Below the pieces are notes generated by a model, which saw only the letters and a list, made by a program, of their open reading frames with translations, did no database searches and was not told the DNA's origin. 64,000 nucleotides of DNA from Aphis gossypii (taxonomy: Eukaryota > Arthropoda > Insecta > Hemiptera > Aphididae). The stretch is taken from the NCBI RefSeq assembly GCF_020184175.1, contig NC_065530.1, positions 29,303,260 to 29,367,259 of the forward strand, given 5' to 3'. Every line of letters begins with the position of its first letter. The stretch's first letter is position 1. Position numbers and translations under genes: made by a program. This document shows, one piece after another, positions 50,177 through 63,146 of the stretch.

Positions 50177-53100
50177 ATGAAACAAGGAGGAGTGGACTTT
50201 GGTTACGGAATAAAATCCACATTAGTACAAGTAATATAAACTCATCACTACTAATTTTGATACATAGATAACACAATTTTTTATTGAATCATTAACTTAA
50301 AAAGTCTTATTTAAAATATATTTCAAAACGTTGGTAATAATTCGTGACACGAGCCATCTGTACTCGTATAATATGTATAAATTATATTTTATTTAGTTTT
50401 CCTATAAATGATATAGATTTATTTAAAAACCAGATTGGTTCTATGATTTTATTAGGGATTTTTGCATAGTTTATCTTTTATAAATTATCAACTCTTCAAA
50501 GTGATTAAATAATTACACCATACATGGCATACACTACTCTATTTATTGGGGCATGGATGTTATAAGTTGTTACTATAAAACCTACTTGATTTTTGTATTG
50601 ATTGCATTGAAAACATCAACCATTTAATGACAAATTGTTAAGTGCACACCAAGATTATATGGTGTAAACTTCAAATTCATGTTGGGGTGAAATGGATATG
50701 CAATTCTCTCAGCAATGGAGCGAAATATTATGATATTGAAAATATCGACGACATCTTAGCTACATATATATGTTATACGTAGAGCAACAAATTATATTCT
50801 ATGCCCTCATTGTGAACACGACGCTTACTTTTTAGTAATTAAAATATGTTATTAACAGTGTTTGGTGTTAACGACAACGTATTTCTTGAATGTCCAACAA
50901 GGGATAGACGTGATGATGCCAACGATAATCATCGGGGCATTAAAACGTGAAGGCGACAACACCGTGCCCGGCATAACGGACGAGCAGATATCATGGATCG
51001 GTGAGTTGTTTTAAAAATTGTTTGGAAGTCCTAATGATTAATTTCATTATTATTTATTCTATAAGTAGGTACATTGAATTAATAGAAATACTTCTTAAAC
51101 GACGAGTCTGATAATAATTATCAATATTATAACAAAAAATCAGTAAATAATATTTAATATGTTTTAAAATAATAATATTTTTGATAATAAATTCCACTTG
51201 ATACATACTATAATATAATATAATCAACAATCGGTTCGGTGATCGTCGACCGTTATACTGTCGTTGTGTACTAATGTATCATGGCGGCGAAATGACAAAC
51301 GGCCAAAGGAATTCTATATTACTTCAATACTAAACTAAAAAAATAGCAAAATATAAAAACTATAGGTTGTAAAAGAATTGATAAATTTTCTATAAATAAA
51401 TATCAAATCTTTATTAGAATTTTTCGATTAGCTTTTGTTCTGATGAAGTCTTCATTTATTTTAGTTATAATTCATAAGTAATAGCTTAATGGTATTGTAA
51501 TCTATGTTTCAACTTTCAATGTTTAATATAGTCAAAGAATCGAAACGACCGTCGTTCATGGATAATCTAAGATATGATTTAACTCTTTTAAGAGTGTATG
51601 AGTACATAATGAGAGTTCCACTTTCAATATTATAGTATTTGATGTAGGTCGATGATGAGCTTAATTTAAGAAGAGCTGGAGGGCTTAGAGCGCTTAAGCC
51701 CCCGGTTCTAAAAATATTTATAGCAAATAAAAACTAAAATAATAATTGATAATAATTAGTATTTGTCATTATCACTAAAACTTAACTAACTAACTAACTG
51801 CAAGTCTTGAAGAACTTTAAAAGCAGATAAAACTGGTGATGTTATAGAACTTAATAATTTCTTACTTGCTGAAAAAACAGTAGTATCATTATATTTTAAA
51901 TTTTAATGGCCACTTAATTAAGTATCTCTAATGTATTATATCTATACTGGTAGATAATTTAATAGTTTATTTTGGTTAAATGGGTTAAATATATTATACA
52001 TACGTAAGAACAGATATAAACAGATATATCGAACTATATCGTATTTTATAACATACATACCTGTCAGCCGCTGAATTGGGTTGCACAACGTAAGGTTATA
52101 GGTAAAACAATTTAGAACATAAATAGAAAAATATTATTTTTTAAAGATTTTACTGTAGGTTAATGAAATTATTAATTAAACCAACATGATTTAATATTAT
52201 ATGATAGATAACGGTGCATGTTTTAGTCATGCTACTAGACGTGCTAATTGTTGTTGTATTAAAACATATTTGCAGCCGTAAAGTATTAGAAAAAAATACT
52301 GATTGTTCGGTCTAAAGTCTCTATTGAATTAAAGATAAGGATTTTTTTTTTCTAGTCAAAACTTATGATTACAATATTTAGACGTAACAAATTATAATTG
52401 GGTACGACAATATATAGTTTCACTTAGGTTTAGATGAATTTTAGCCTTTAGGTGGGGCTTTAAATTTAAAGATTAATAAAGATAACTTTTAAATAGGTAA
52501 AATTAGATAATAACCTTCCTCCGAACATAACATATACACATCACGATCATTGTTTCAAAAATAATTTTTGCTTGTTCATAAATATTATCTATTGTGAAAA
52601 AAAACTATTATATCAAAATACAAGACAAATATAAATTACATTGAATAGAAATAATAATAGATATTAGGTATAAAACAATGTTTAATATTTTAGAGCGTTA
52701 TCAAATTTTTATTTTTACTAATCATTATATTATTTATAAACGCTGGATGTGATAACTTAAACTTCACACGAACTTATTTTAGTATGGTCAATATGGATAC
52801 TTTATTATAAATAATTAATATACGGCGTAACCCGGAATGTTTTAAAGTAGCTATGAACACTCAACAGCAATCAACTACAATATAACCTTTTACTTTAGGT
52901 ACATGCGTCAATGATAACCATATTATTATGTTCAAGATTTAAAAAAAAAATATATTTCTATTAATAAATATTTTATAACTATTAATATTGCCGTATGTAC
53001 TCGATAATATCATCTCAGGTGGGATTCGTCATGTATTCGGTTTAGATGAAATAATATATGTAGAAAGAAAATAAATCACGAATGGCAATTTTGTAAAACA

Positions 53101-56100
53101 GTGGTGCCCAACTGCCTCAATTCGCGGGTTCAGCGGGACACATGTGATCTGCGGAGGTATAAAAATGGCCCGTTAAAATTTTTTTTAAATGAAAGAAAGT
53201 TGTTTATCTCATTGTATTGACAATTTTTTCTATCAGACACTTTCAATTAAAAACTTTTACGATTTAATATTGGTATCACTCGTGTACTTAAAATAGCATA
53301 CAGATCAAACTATATCTGACATTATATACCTAAATCTATAATTTTTTCATTAGTCAATAAAATATATGAAAACAAGTCCAATATGTACCTATATATATAT
53401 ATTGTACACTACTATGTAGTATACGTAACAAAATTATATTATTAGATTAAGATAGAGATTATTCGTACTTTAATACTTGGTGGCTCGCTTGAAGATACCT
53501 AATTGTTTACCAAAGTGCTTGTCAAAGAAAAAAGTTTGAGCAACACTGTTGTGGAATATAGTTTTAAATTGTCATAAAATATTTTTATATAATATAAAAA
53601 ATGTTATTTCGAAGATATTATGATATGGAACAGAATTTTAATTTAAATAGATATAATTATTAAAAAAAACCAAATAAGTTTGTATCTCCATAATTCACCT
53701 TTATAAGGTATAAAAAGAAAGTATGGAGTGAAAATATACATAAATTATACTTAAAAATGCCAAAAACCATAATTCTGACAATATTATTATAAAGGAAAAT
53801 GAGGGTGAGTATGCTTGGTTAATTAACTCTGTATACTCTGTAAAATATTTAATAATTTAATATAATATTTTAAATTAATATTATGTTATGTGCGTAAAAC
53901 TTAATAGACTTAATAGAATAAAAATAATTTTAAAATAAAATAAAACACAACTTTGACACTGTTGAAGTGTAATCTGTGATAAAATTTATTATAAACGTCG
54001 AGTTGCTTATGAGTTATAAGTATTTAAAGTTTTGGTGAGGAAAGTAGAATGACACACGGATGTTCCGAAAAAATTTGGTTTATTTCAACTCGACTTTTCT
54101 AAACTTATAATTGGTCTAAAATTTGGCTTTACATCGAAATATTACGAATAATATTCTGCTAGAAAATACGAAATCAAAAATGTAATTTGTCTTTTGAAAA
54201 AAGAAAAATATTAAAAGTGATAACCATGAAGATTATAAAAATGTAATATTCTTTTTTCAATTATGTATTGTGTTGTTGAGACGACTTAAAATTATATAAG
54301 ACATTTATTTCTTAGAACTTTAATATAGTTTTTAAAAAAATAATTGTTTTACATTTAAGTGAAACACCTGCGGGTATACTACGCATATACATTACACAAC
54401 GTATCGCACTACACTATTACGATTGTTATGATATCTTATACTATAACAATATTATTATTTTTTATTATACTATTTATAATTTATATTATTATTTATTTCT
54501 GTAGGAAGTCTAGTGTACTTGTCACCACCCATTGGGAGTCTGTTCCTGTCGCTGGTCCAGGCCCGGCTTGGTCACAGGATATGCATGGCGCTCACTAATC
54601 TCATTCAACTGTCGTCTGTGCTTGTCGTGGTCCTTTTTCCGATCACAGTGAGCTCTTTGTACGCGTGCTCGATGTTGATGGGCCTCAGCACAGGTTTCGC
54701 AACCGGCCTGAGCATATCTTACAGCGGAGAGGTGTGCGAGCCTAAGCTCCGTGGCTCGTTGACGTCCGCCTTGAACGTTTTCTACTTCGTCGGATTCTTT
54801 TTTGTCTCCACTACGTACGCCATCACCGAGAGCTGGAAAAAATCATTGATTATCGCAGTCGCCGTGCCCCTGGCCAACATGCTCGCACTGTCGATGGTGA
54901 GTTCCTCGTGTATATATATTAACAATTTTAGTTTACCTGGAAGGGGCATATAATTTTCACTGTTTTTTTTTTAAACTTTCTGTTAATGAAATAAAACGAA
55001 ATTCGTCCAACGATAAATAAATAAATAATTTCTTTCATTAAATTTTAATTTTTTTGAAATTATTATTTCAGCATAGGTACATGTGTTTTTCAAATCATGA
55101 AATCTACCATAGATATAGCATGTAACTCCTGATGCAGAAACGCATGTTTTAAATACGTTCGATATTATGTTAATGTTCCACTTTACCTATTGTTGTGTGA
55201 TAAACCAAACCAAATTTCTCTTTTAATATATTCAAGAGTAGTATGAAATTTGAGAAACTTACATAATATTAATACGTATTATATGTATACGATATGATGA
55301 ATTTATCACTTATGGTATGAGAATCACAAGAATATATTTCGTTGCATAAGGCTCTTCGTGTATACTATTTGATAACACTTAAACGAACTATTGATAACAT
55401 TAGACAGTGTATTTTATTCTCTGCAGACTCCCGACTCACCGATGTGGCTGCTGTCCAGAGGGAAGACAGACAAGGCGAGGAAGATCTTAATGAAGCTTCG
55501 GGGATGTGTGAGCGAAGAGAAATGCGCCCCAGAATTCCAAGAAATGGTTCAATACGTTTCTCTGTCGGCCAAATCGGGTAAATACAAAATGCCATGTAAT
55601 ACGTCGATAATACATCGATCGCTTTGACATTAACGTCACGTTACAACAAAATTACTATTGTATGCGCTGTACAACACAAATGCTCTCATAGGATATTTTT
55701 CGTTTGGAGGTAGCATATGTGAAGTATTTTACTCTTCATACCGTTAATGATTAAGTTAGAAGAAATACAATTTAGACGTTTGACGGAGAACAAGTAAATT
55801 AAATCTAAGAACCTTTTATTCAATAAACGTCATGTCCTTTGGAATGTGACACTGATGTTTACATACATTTTTAAACGCACCCGACTCAGTCCAAATCACC
55901 CATATACAGTGGCGTATTTACGAGGGGGGTCCAGGAGTATGGCTTAATATAATTTGTGATAAAGGCAAAACCTATATAGTTATCATAGTTTATATTAATC
56001 ATGTTTAAACTGTGGACTTCCCCCCCCCCCAAAAAAAAAAATTTGAAAATACACCACTGCCCATATTTGCCATAGAGGTATATATTAGCCATAGAGTGTA

Positions 56101-59100
56101 TATACTTGCCATAGATGGTATATATTTGCCATAGAGGTATATATTTGCCATAGAGGCTATAAATTTGCCATAGATGCTATAAATTTGCCATAGAGGCTAT
56201 AAATTTGCCATAGATGCTATAAATTTGCCATAGATGCTATAAATTTGCCATAGATGCTATAAATTTGCCATAGATGCTATAAATTTGCCATAGATGCTAT
56301 AAATTTGCCATAGAGGTAATATATTTGCCATAGATGCTATAAATTTGCCATAGAGGCTATAAATTTGCCATAGATGCTATAAATTTGCCATAGATGCTAT
56401 AAATTTGCCATAGATGCTATAAATTTGCCATAGAGGTAATATATTTGCCATAGATGCTATAAATTTGCCATAGATGCTATAAATTTGCCATAGAGACTAT
56501 AAATTTGCCATAGAGGTAATATATTTGCCATAGAGTTTATATTTATGCCATAGATGCTATAAATTTGCCATAGAGACTATAAATTTGCCATAGAGGGAAT
56601 ATATTTGCCATAGAGGCTATAAATTTGCCATAGATGCTATAAATTTGCCATAGAGGCTATAAATTTGCCATATATGCTATAAATTTGCCATAGATGCTAT
56701 AAATTTGCCATATATGCTATAAATTTGCCATAGATGCTATAAATTTGCCATAGAGTATATATTTATGCCATAGATGCTATAAATTTGCCATAGAGACTAT
56801 AAATTTGCCATAGATGCTATAAATTTGCCATAGAGGTAATATATTTGCCATAGAGTTTATATTTATGCCATAGATGCTATAAATTTGCCATAGATGCTAT
56901 AAATTTGCCATAGATGCTATAAATTTGCCATAGATGCTATAAATTTGCCATAGAGGTAATATATTTGCCATAGATGCTATAAATTTGCCATAGATGCTAT
57001 AAATTTGCCATAGATGCTATAAATTTGCCATAGATGCTATAAATTTGCCATAGAGGTAATATATTTGCCATAGATGCTATAAATTTGCCATAGATGCTAT
57101 AAATTTGCCATAGATGGTATATATATATTTGCCATAGAGGTAATATATTTGCCATAGAGTTTATATTTATGCCATAGATGCTATAAATTTGCCATAGAGG
57201 CTATAAATTTGCCATAGATGCTATAAATTTGCCATAGAGGTAATATATTTGCCATAGAGTTTATATTTATGCCGTAGATGCTATAAATTTGCCATAGAGG
57301 TATATATTTGCCATAGAGATATACATTAGCCATAGATAGTATATATATTTGCCGTAGAGTTTATATTTATGTCATAGATGCTATAAATTTGACATAGATG
57401 CTATAAATTTGCCATAGATGCTATAAATTTGCCATAGAGGTAATATATTTGGCATAGAGTTTATATTTATGCCGTAGATGCTATAAATTTGCCATAGAGG
57501 TATATATTTGCCATAGAGGTATATATTTGCCATGGATGGTATAAACTTGCCATAGAGGGTATAAATTTGCCATAGATGCTATAAATTTGCCATAGAGGCT
57601 ATAAATTTGCCATAGATGCTATAAATTTGCCATAGATGCTATAAATTTGCCATAGAGGTAATATATTTGCCATAGAGTTTATATTTATGCCATAGATGCT
57701 ATAAATTTGCCATAGATGCTATAAATTTGCTATAGAGGCTATAAATTTGCCATAGATGCTATAAATTTGCCATAGAGGTAATATATTTGCCATAGAGTTT
57801 ATATTTATGCCGTAGATGCTATAAATTTGCCATAGAGGTATATATTTGCCATAGAGATATACATTAGCCATAGATAGTATATATATTTGCCGTAGAGTTT
57901 ATATTTATGTCATAGATGCTATAAATTTGACATAGATGCTATAAATTTGCCATAGATGCTATAAATTTGCCATAGAGGTAATATATTTGGCATAGAGTTT
58001 ATATTTATGCCATAGATGCTATAAATTTGCCATAGATGCTATAAATTTGCCATAGAGGTAATATATTTGCCATAGAGTTTATATTTATGCCGTAGATGCT
58101 ATAAATTTGCCATAGAGGTATATATTTGCCATAGAGATATACATTAGCCATAGATAGTATATATATTTGCCGTAGAGTTTATATTTATGTCATAGATGCT
58201 ATAAATTTGACATAGATGCTATAAATTTGCCATAGATGCTATAAATTTGCCATAGAGGTAATATATTTGGCATAGAGTTTATATTTATGCCATAGATGCT
58301 ATAAATTTGCCATAGATGCTATAAATTTGCCATAGAGGTATATATTTGCCATGGATGGTATAAACTTGCCATAGAGGGTATATATTTGCCATAGAGGTAT
58401 ATATTTGCGGCATATACTTATGAATATTTTCAGAATATAATATTATTTGTTGTGTATTGTTATTTTTGCAGAAGAAGCAAAGAAAAAACCTTCGTCTCTG
58501 GGTAGCTTTTCACATCCGGGACTTTGGAATCCGCTCAAGCTCATGTTAATCTACATATTCTTCTCGAATGTCATGTCTGGTGTACCGTATGCGCCGTATT
58601 TGATGAACGTATTCAGTTCGTTCAACACACAAGTAGAACCTGCATGGGCAATGGTAATATAATAATATAATAATTGATAGCACTAATATAATGTACAAGT
58701 GTATAATAACTAATAAGTTATTTCGTAAATATAATTATAAATACGAGAAGTTCGGTTCATTCATATTACCTTTGACGTCTTCTTAAGCTAATTTGGTTTA
58801 GGTACGCTTATACGAAATTAAATAAATATTAATTATAATCAAATGAAAAAAAAATTAATAAATAAATACAGTTAAATACATATAGTAAAATTTATCTTAC
58901 ATACATCATGAATAAAATTATAAAACCTAAACATACAAATTAAATAGGTAGCTTAAAAATGGTTTATTTTATATTTTTTTCAATTATTATTATGACTAAA
59001 TGATAATGAACTCTATCCCACTTTTGTTAAAAGGTCGTTACATCAGCATGAATTTTAACCATGTTATAAGCGTACAATGTTTATGTTTAACAGAAACTAT

Positions 59101-62100
59101 TTAGTGTCGTTAATTTAAATACAAAGATGAGTTTCCCTGCTATCAAAATTGAAGACAAATATAATATTATCTGGTGAATCTCGTAATATTTTATTAATAT
59201 TTAAATTTTAAAGCAAGTAAAACGCATTTTAAAATTTTTATAATTTGCTTAAATAAATATAGATAGATATAACTTACTTTAAAAATAAAATATCGATTAA
59301 AAACCTTCGACATGCCCTGCGGCCTAGATAATATTTTCACCTTTATATTTTTAATTGGCTTAAATCGCTATAAATTATAATAGTCCAATTACGACATAAA
59401 ATGGATTCTGATGAATACAAATTTACTGTATTATGTTTTATGTTTAAGAAAAAAGACAAATACGAGTGGATAGCGCTGTATTCATAATATTCTCGTGCTT
59501 AAATATTTTAAAAGATTTTGTATTCCTGGGTATAAAATATTTTTACGATACCTGGAAACTATCAGTATTATTTACTACTAACGTTGACACTTGATATAAT
59601 TATTTCATATCTAAAATAATAACAAAAACCATGATTGCATCGTGTATAAATTTTTATAATATTCTTTATTATTCAAATGGTCGAAAAAAGTCATTATCCG
59701 CTTATCATTGGGATCATTATATTAACGCAGGAAAGTTTTCTTAATTTATCTCGTCTCAACGATATCATAAATAAGTTTATTACGAAATGTATGTCACGAA
59801 CGATAATCTTGTTTTGTAAAATCATCCAGCATTGAAATTGGAGTATTGAAAAACTTACAAAATCAAAATTATTAGTGTTTGTGATTAGCTGCAAAGGCGG
59901 TGTGAGTATAAATGTTTTTATGCGATACATAGAGTTAATAACTTAATTTTCTTCAGCGGTAAACTAGATAAAATTAGGACCCACTTAGTGATATTAAAGA
60001 GAATCTCGTGTACCTATATCATTTATTCCTATAATATTGGCAAAGCTATCTACAAGTTCGTTACACTACGTCGTAATGACTATGACAACAAAATTTTTAT
60101 TTAGGTTGAAAAAAAATGAAAAATAAATATAGATACTAAAATAAAATAGCGTGAATCATAAAGACAGACGCTAAATATTACGTATACTATACAAACTGTA
60201 CTATCTATAATGTATATTCTATATAATGTCTACTAGTCAGCGATTGTCATGTTATGTATATATTTTTTTTTATCAACATGTGTATATAGGTTAATATCCA
60301 CTTAGAGTTATTCACCAAAAGTTGCATCATTAGAATTATTACTAACGAAAATCATTATTTTCCCTTTACGCAATTTTATGTTTTCTGAGGATATCATAGT
60401 TGTTAGTTATTATTTATTAATTAAAGTTTTTAAAAATAGTATATACTACTGAATACAAGAGCTGATAGAAGTACCTATCTAGTAGGGGACCATGGTCTTA
60501 TAATTTTAAGAGGGCTTACCTGAATTTTTCCGATATCTCGCCGGATCAATGCGTGCTTGCAGTGGAACCTGATTGAACACCGTTTACTATTTTGAATCGG
60601 GTAGATTGAGCACAGTCAAAAGAATGTGACTTTGCCAATTTTCCTATTTCATTTTATTCGTAACTCGTTGTTGAATAAAATAAAATAAATGAAACTATAA
60701 TAATGGGCAATAATTTACAACGAACATTTAAGAAATAAAAATTCTGAAGATTGAATAAAATATTTATTAAAATAAGTATTCAGGAATACCACTTTAAAAT
60801 ATGTGATTTATTTATGATGTTTATAAACAATTTTTTTTATTTTTAATTTTAAAGGACTAAAAAAGTCTAAAACTACAGTGTTATATTGTATTTAGGTAAA
60901 TAAAAATGGAAACGTTATAGATACGTATTCTTGTGCACAATCGGGTTATGGCCCGTGTTTGGGTGCGTTATATAGCCTATAGATCAAAAAGTTATAGTGA
61001 TGAAGGTCAATAGATAGTTTGTTAATTGTTCAACATTTGCTGATCACGATGTTTAATTTTATTTATTTTAATTTAATAGTATTAAACTATAATCACAATT
61101 TAAATAAATTCATCCAATTACCAGTAACTTCTAACACAAATTCCACATTCTACATATTATATTCTAGTCCTGTATCTATATTGTCATTAAATTATTGTTG
61201 TTTGAACGTAATAATAAAATGTTTCTATTCATCTACCAATATTTATATTATTTTCGGTCTGATGCAGTCCGCCTATCCCGCATTCAGCATCATTGGTAAT
61301 GTGTTCACCATCCTGTTGGTTCACCGGCTAGGCAAGAGATACCTTGTGCTATCAACCATAACCGTCTGTTCGCTGTCATACATTCTTATCGGTTTTATTG
61401 GACAGTTTTACGACGATACCGAGTACACGTCCTGGGCAAAATTGGCATTATTCTTCGGGTCAACGTTATCCTCATCGCTGGGCGTTATGCCGATCGGATG
61501 GATCCTCATGAGTGAAGTGTTCCCGATGAAGTAAATATAAAATAATAATAATACAAATATATATATTTTTATAAATTGTACACTACTACTTGATTTGAAA
61601 AAGAAATAATTTGCGTTAATAACTCAGATAGAGCCGAGTTTAAAACATAGCTGCTACATTTTTAGATGGACCAAAATTTTCCACAACTTGGTCATAAAGT
61701 GTACCTCACTTCACTAGCAAACTATTAAATTTTATAGATTTTAATAATCATTACTTTGAAATTAATTAATATAATTTAAGTTAATACTATACTGATGATT
61801 TACCACGCGACTCTTTAAGGGAAAATTTCTACATTTTGTCTATAAAGTAAATCCCGAAATTATCTCGAACATATAAAAAATATATAAAATAATATATGTT
61901 ACTATAAATTTCACCACAAATGCATATAACCTATAATGCTCCAAAACATATTCATAGATTTTTTTTGTTAAGTTATTTTTTAAATGTTTTATTAAGATAC
62001 TATTTTAAAAATCTATAGAACAAGGGGTGCATTTTGGCTATAATAGCGTTTCGTTATACGCCTAAAAAATGAGTTAAAAAATAAAAAAAATTATCTTTAA

Positions 62101-63146
62101 ATTATTTTATATTAAAATATCTGAAAAAAATATTTTTGGTAATCACTAATCCTTTCTTATAAGCCATTATGACACATAGACAAGTCATAGACATAATGTT
62201 GTATTAAAATAATAATAAAATAAGGTAAGTTACCTTACCTGGTACCACACATATACTCGTCGCATTTGTACTAGTCAATGAATTTATTTTAAAATTTATA
62301 TTTTTTCGATCTGTTTTCTACTTACCTATGTTTATTAATTGTATGTAAAAGTTTTATATTATCTTCCTAAAAATGTTAGATTAATTTAATAGTTCGATAC
62401 CGACCGCATTAAAGGAGTTTAATATAGGCAATTTTCTTAGTGCTTGTCTTATGGATTATCACTATTATGTGCCGTTCGCACATAATAATATACTAAATAC
62501 TAATATTATATAAACCTATATTATTGTGACCATAAGTCACTGTAGATAGTGTAAAGAGATAGGGTAAATGCTAAATTTCATTACAAAATATTTATTACTA
62601 CACCTATTATTTTATTAGTAATTAGTACAATGGACCAAATATAGGTATCGTGTTTAAGTATGTTTTCATAAAAATATAGCTGACCTCGAGTTTCTTTAAA
62701 TTCAAAATATAAATTAATATACAATAAAAGTAGTTTTTAGAGTTAAGGGTTTTAGACGTTGGTGATCAAAATTTGAAAGTTTTTAAAAACTATAAAACAT
62801 CGAATTATAATAGTTATATTGCTGCAACTTATTCAATCAGATTTAAATTTCAAACCTTATACAGTCATAGACCACTATAATGTATTTAACGAATGTCTTT
62901 TACATTTTTTTTTTCAGAAGTAAAAATCTGGGTTGCAGCATCTGCTCCGCGGTGTATTTCTTCCTCAGCTTTTTCATGACTAAGTTCTACATGGACCTCG
63001 AGAAGTTTATTGGCTTTTACAACACGTTCTTTTTGTTTGGCGGCATTGGGATTGTCGGGCTCGTGTACTTTTACTTTTGTCTACCAGAAACTGAAAACAA
63101 AACGTTAAAGGAGATCGCTGAACATTTTAAACTCGAACCCGTGTAG
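50177..63146 (+). CDS. Facilitated trehalose transporter (Tret1)-like MFS sugar transporter B (470 aa)
   Basis: Membrane sugar carrier of the same family as the gene at 33717-42862. Coding exons are 50177-50230, 50859-51000, 54505-54896, 55427-55577, 58472-58653, 61268-61530 and 62918-63146, with the same phases (0,1,0,1,0,2) as its neighbour, giving 470 residues. Shared marks are FGYGI near the start, IDVMMPTIIIGAL in TM1, GEVCEPKLRG, TPDSPMWLLSRGK (197-209), SGVPYAPYL in TM7, LGKRY and PETENKTL. One difference stands out: the TM2-TM3 loop reads QARLGHR (84-90), so the usually conserved Asp is Ala85, whereas paralogue A keeps DRFGHR. The C-terminal tail is shorter. The frame stays open from ATG back to the acceptor at 50154, so translation could begin in an upstream exon. 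Intron 4 contains a MITE and a 2.35-kb minisatellite. AATAAA lies at 63284. Confidence 0.84.
51001..54504 (+). other. Intron 2 of transporter B
   Basis: A 3.5-kb AT-rich intron with the hAT-like MITE at 53099-53548, a short (AACT)n run near 51787-51800 and a GC-rich patch (GGAGGGCTTAGAGCGCTTAAG) near 51679 that may be another transposon remnant. No coding exon is needed or seen between the flanking exons. Confidence 0.45.
53091..53556. mobile_element. hAT-like MITE, 450 bp, in intron 2 of transporter B
   Basis: The element runs 53099-53548. The left end CAGTGGTGCCCAACTGCC and the inverted right end CAGTGTTGCTCAAAC are related hAT-type termini. Flanking octamers TTGTAAAA and TTGTGGAA agree at 6 of 8 positions, fitting a decayed 8-bp target duplication. 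No transposase frame is present. Confidence 0.6.
55899..56067. mobile_element. Short MITE abutting the minisatellite
   Basis: The element spans 55907-56059 (153 bp). It begins CAGTGGCGTATTT and ends AAATACACCACTG, inverted repeats matching at 12 of 13 positions. Flanking CCCATATA and CCCATATT match at 7 of 8 positions, as for hAT insertions. The interior has a run of ten C followed by eleven A. The right-hand target copy runs directly into the first minisatellite unit. Confidence 0.7.
56065..58410. repeat. 20-bp minisatellite array, about 117 units, in intron 4 of transporter B
   Basis: The dominant unit is ATTTGCCATAGATGCTATAA. Variants change the ATGCTAT part to AGGCTAT, AGGTAATAT or AGTTTATATTT, and some carry 1-6 extra bases. 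The left two-thirds is fairly homogeneous. From about 57250 variants are ordered into a larger block: the landmark ACATTAGCCATAGATAG recurs at 57323, 57861 and 58141 (spacings 538 and 280), so a roughly 280-bp higher-order unit has been copied. There is no spacer diversity and no coding frame. The array ends about 60 bp before exon 5. Confidence 0.95.
58654..61267 (+). other. Intron 5 of transporter B
   Basis: A 2.6-kb AT-rich intron. A GC-richer stretch at about 60480-60640 (GATATCTCGCCGGATCAATG, GGTAGATTGAGCAC) is unlike its surroundings and may be a transposon remnant; no termini were identified. The open frame running from 61019 into exon 6 is intron read-through, because alignment to paralogue A places the exon border at 61268. 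Confidence 0.45.
61531..62917 (+). other. Intron 6 of transporter B
   Basis: AT-rich intron from AA/GTAAAT to a poly-T tract plus CAG. It contains a perfect 9-bp stem hairpin (ATTATGTGC, loop CGTTC, GCACATAAT) at about 62464-62486 and, just before it, a short stretch (GTGCTTGTCTTATGGATTATC) resembling the start of the R repeat at 6280. No exon seen. Confidence 0.4.

Noticed and set aside
55342..55627. Three overlapping frames on both strands around transporter B exon 4
   Set aside because: Only the frame containing TPDSPMWLLSRGK is coding; the others are shadows.
56065..58410. CRISPR-like regular repeat
   Set aside because: There are no unique spacers: the whole 20-bp period is repeated, and the context is an insect intron. 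It is a minisatellite.
61019..61267. N-terminal extension of transporter B exon 6
   Set aside because: Alignment with paralogue A and the CAG acceptor at 61265-61267 place the exon start at 61268; the upstream part is intron.
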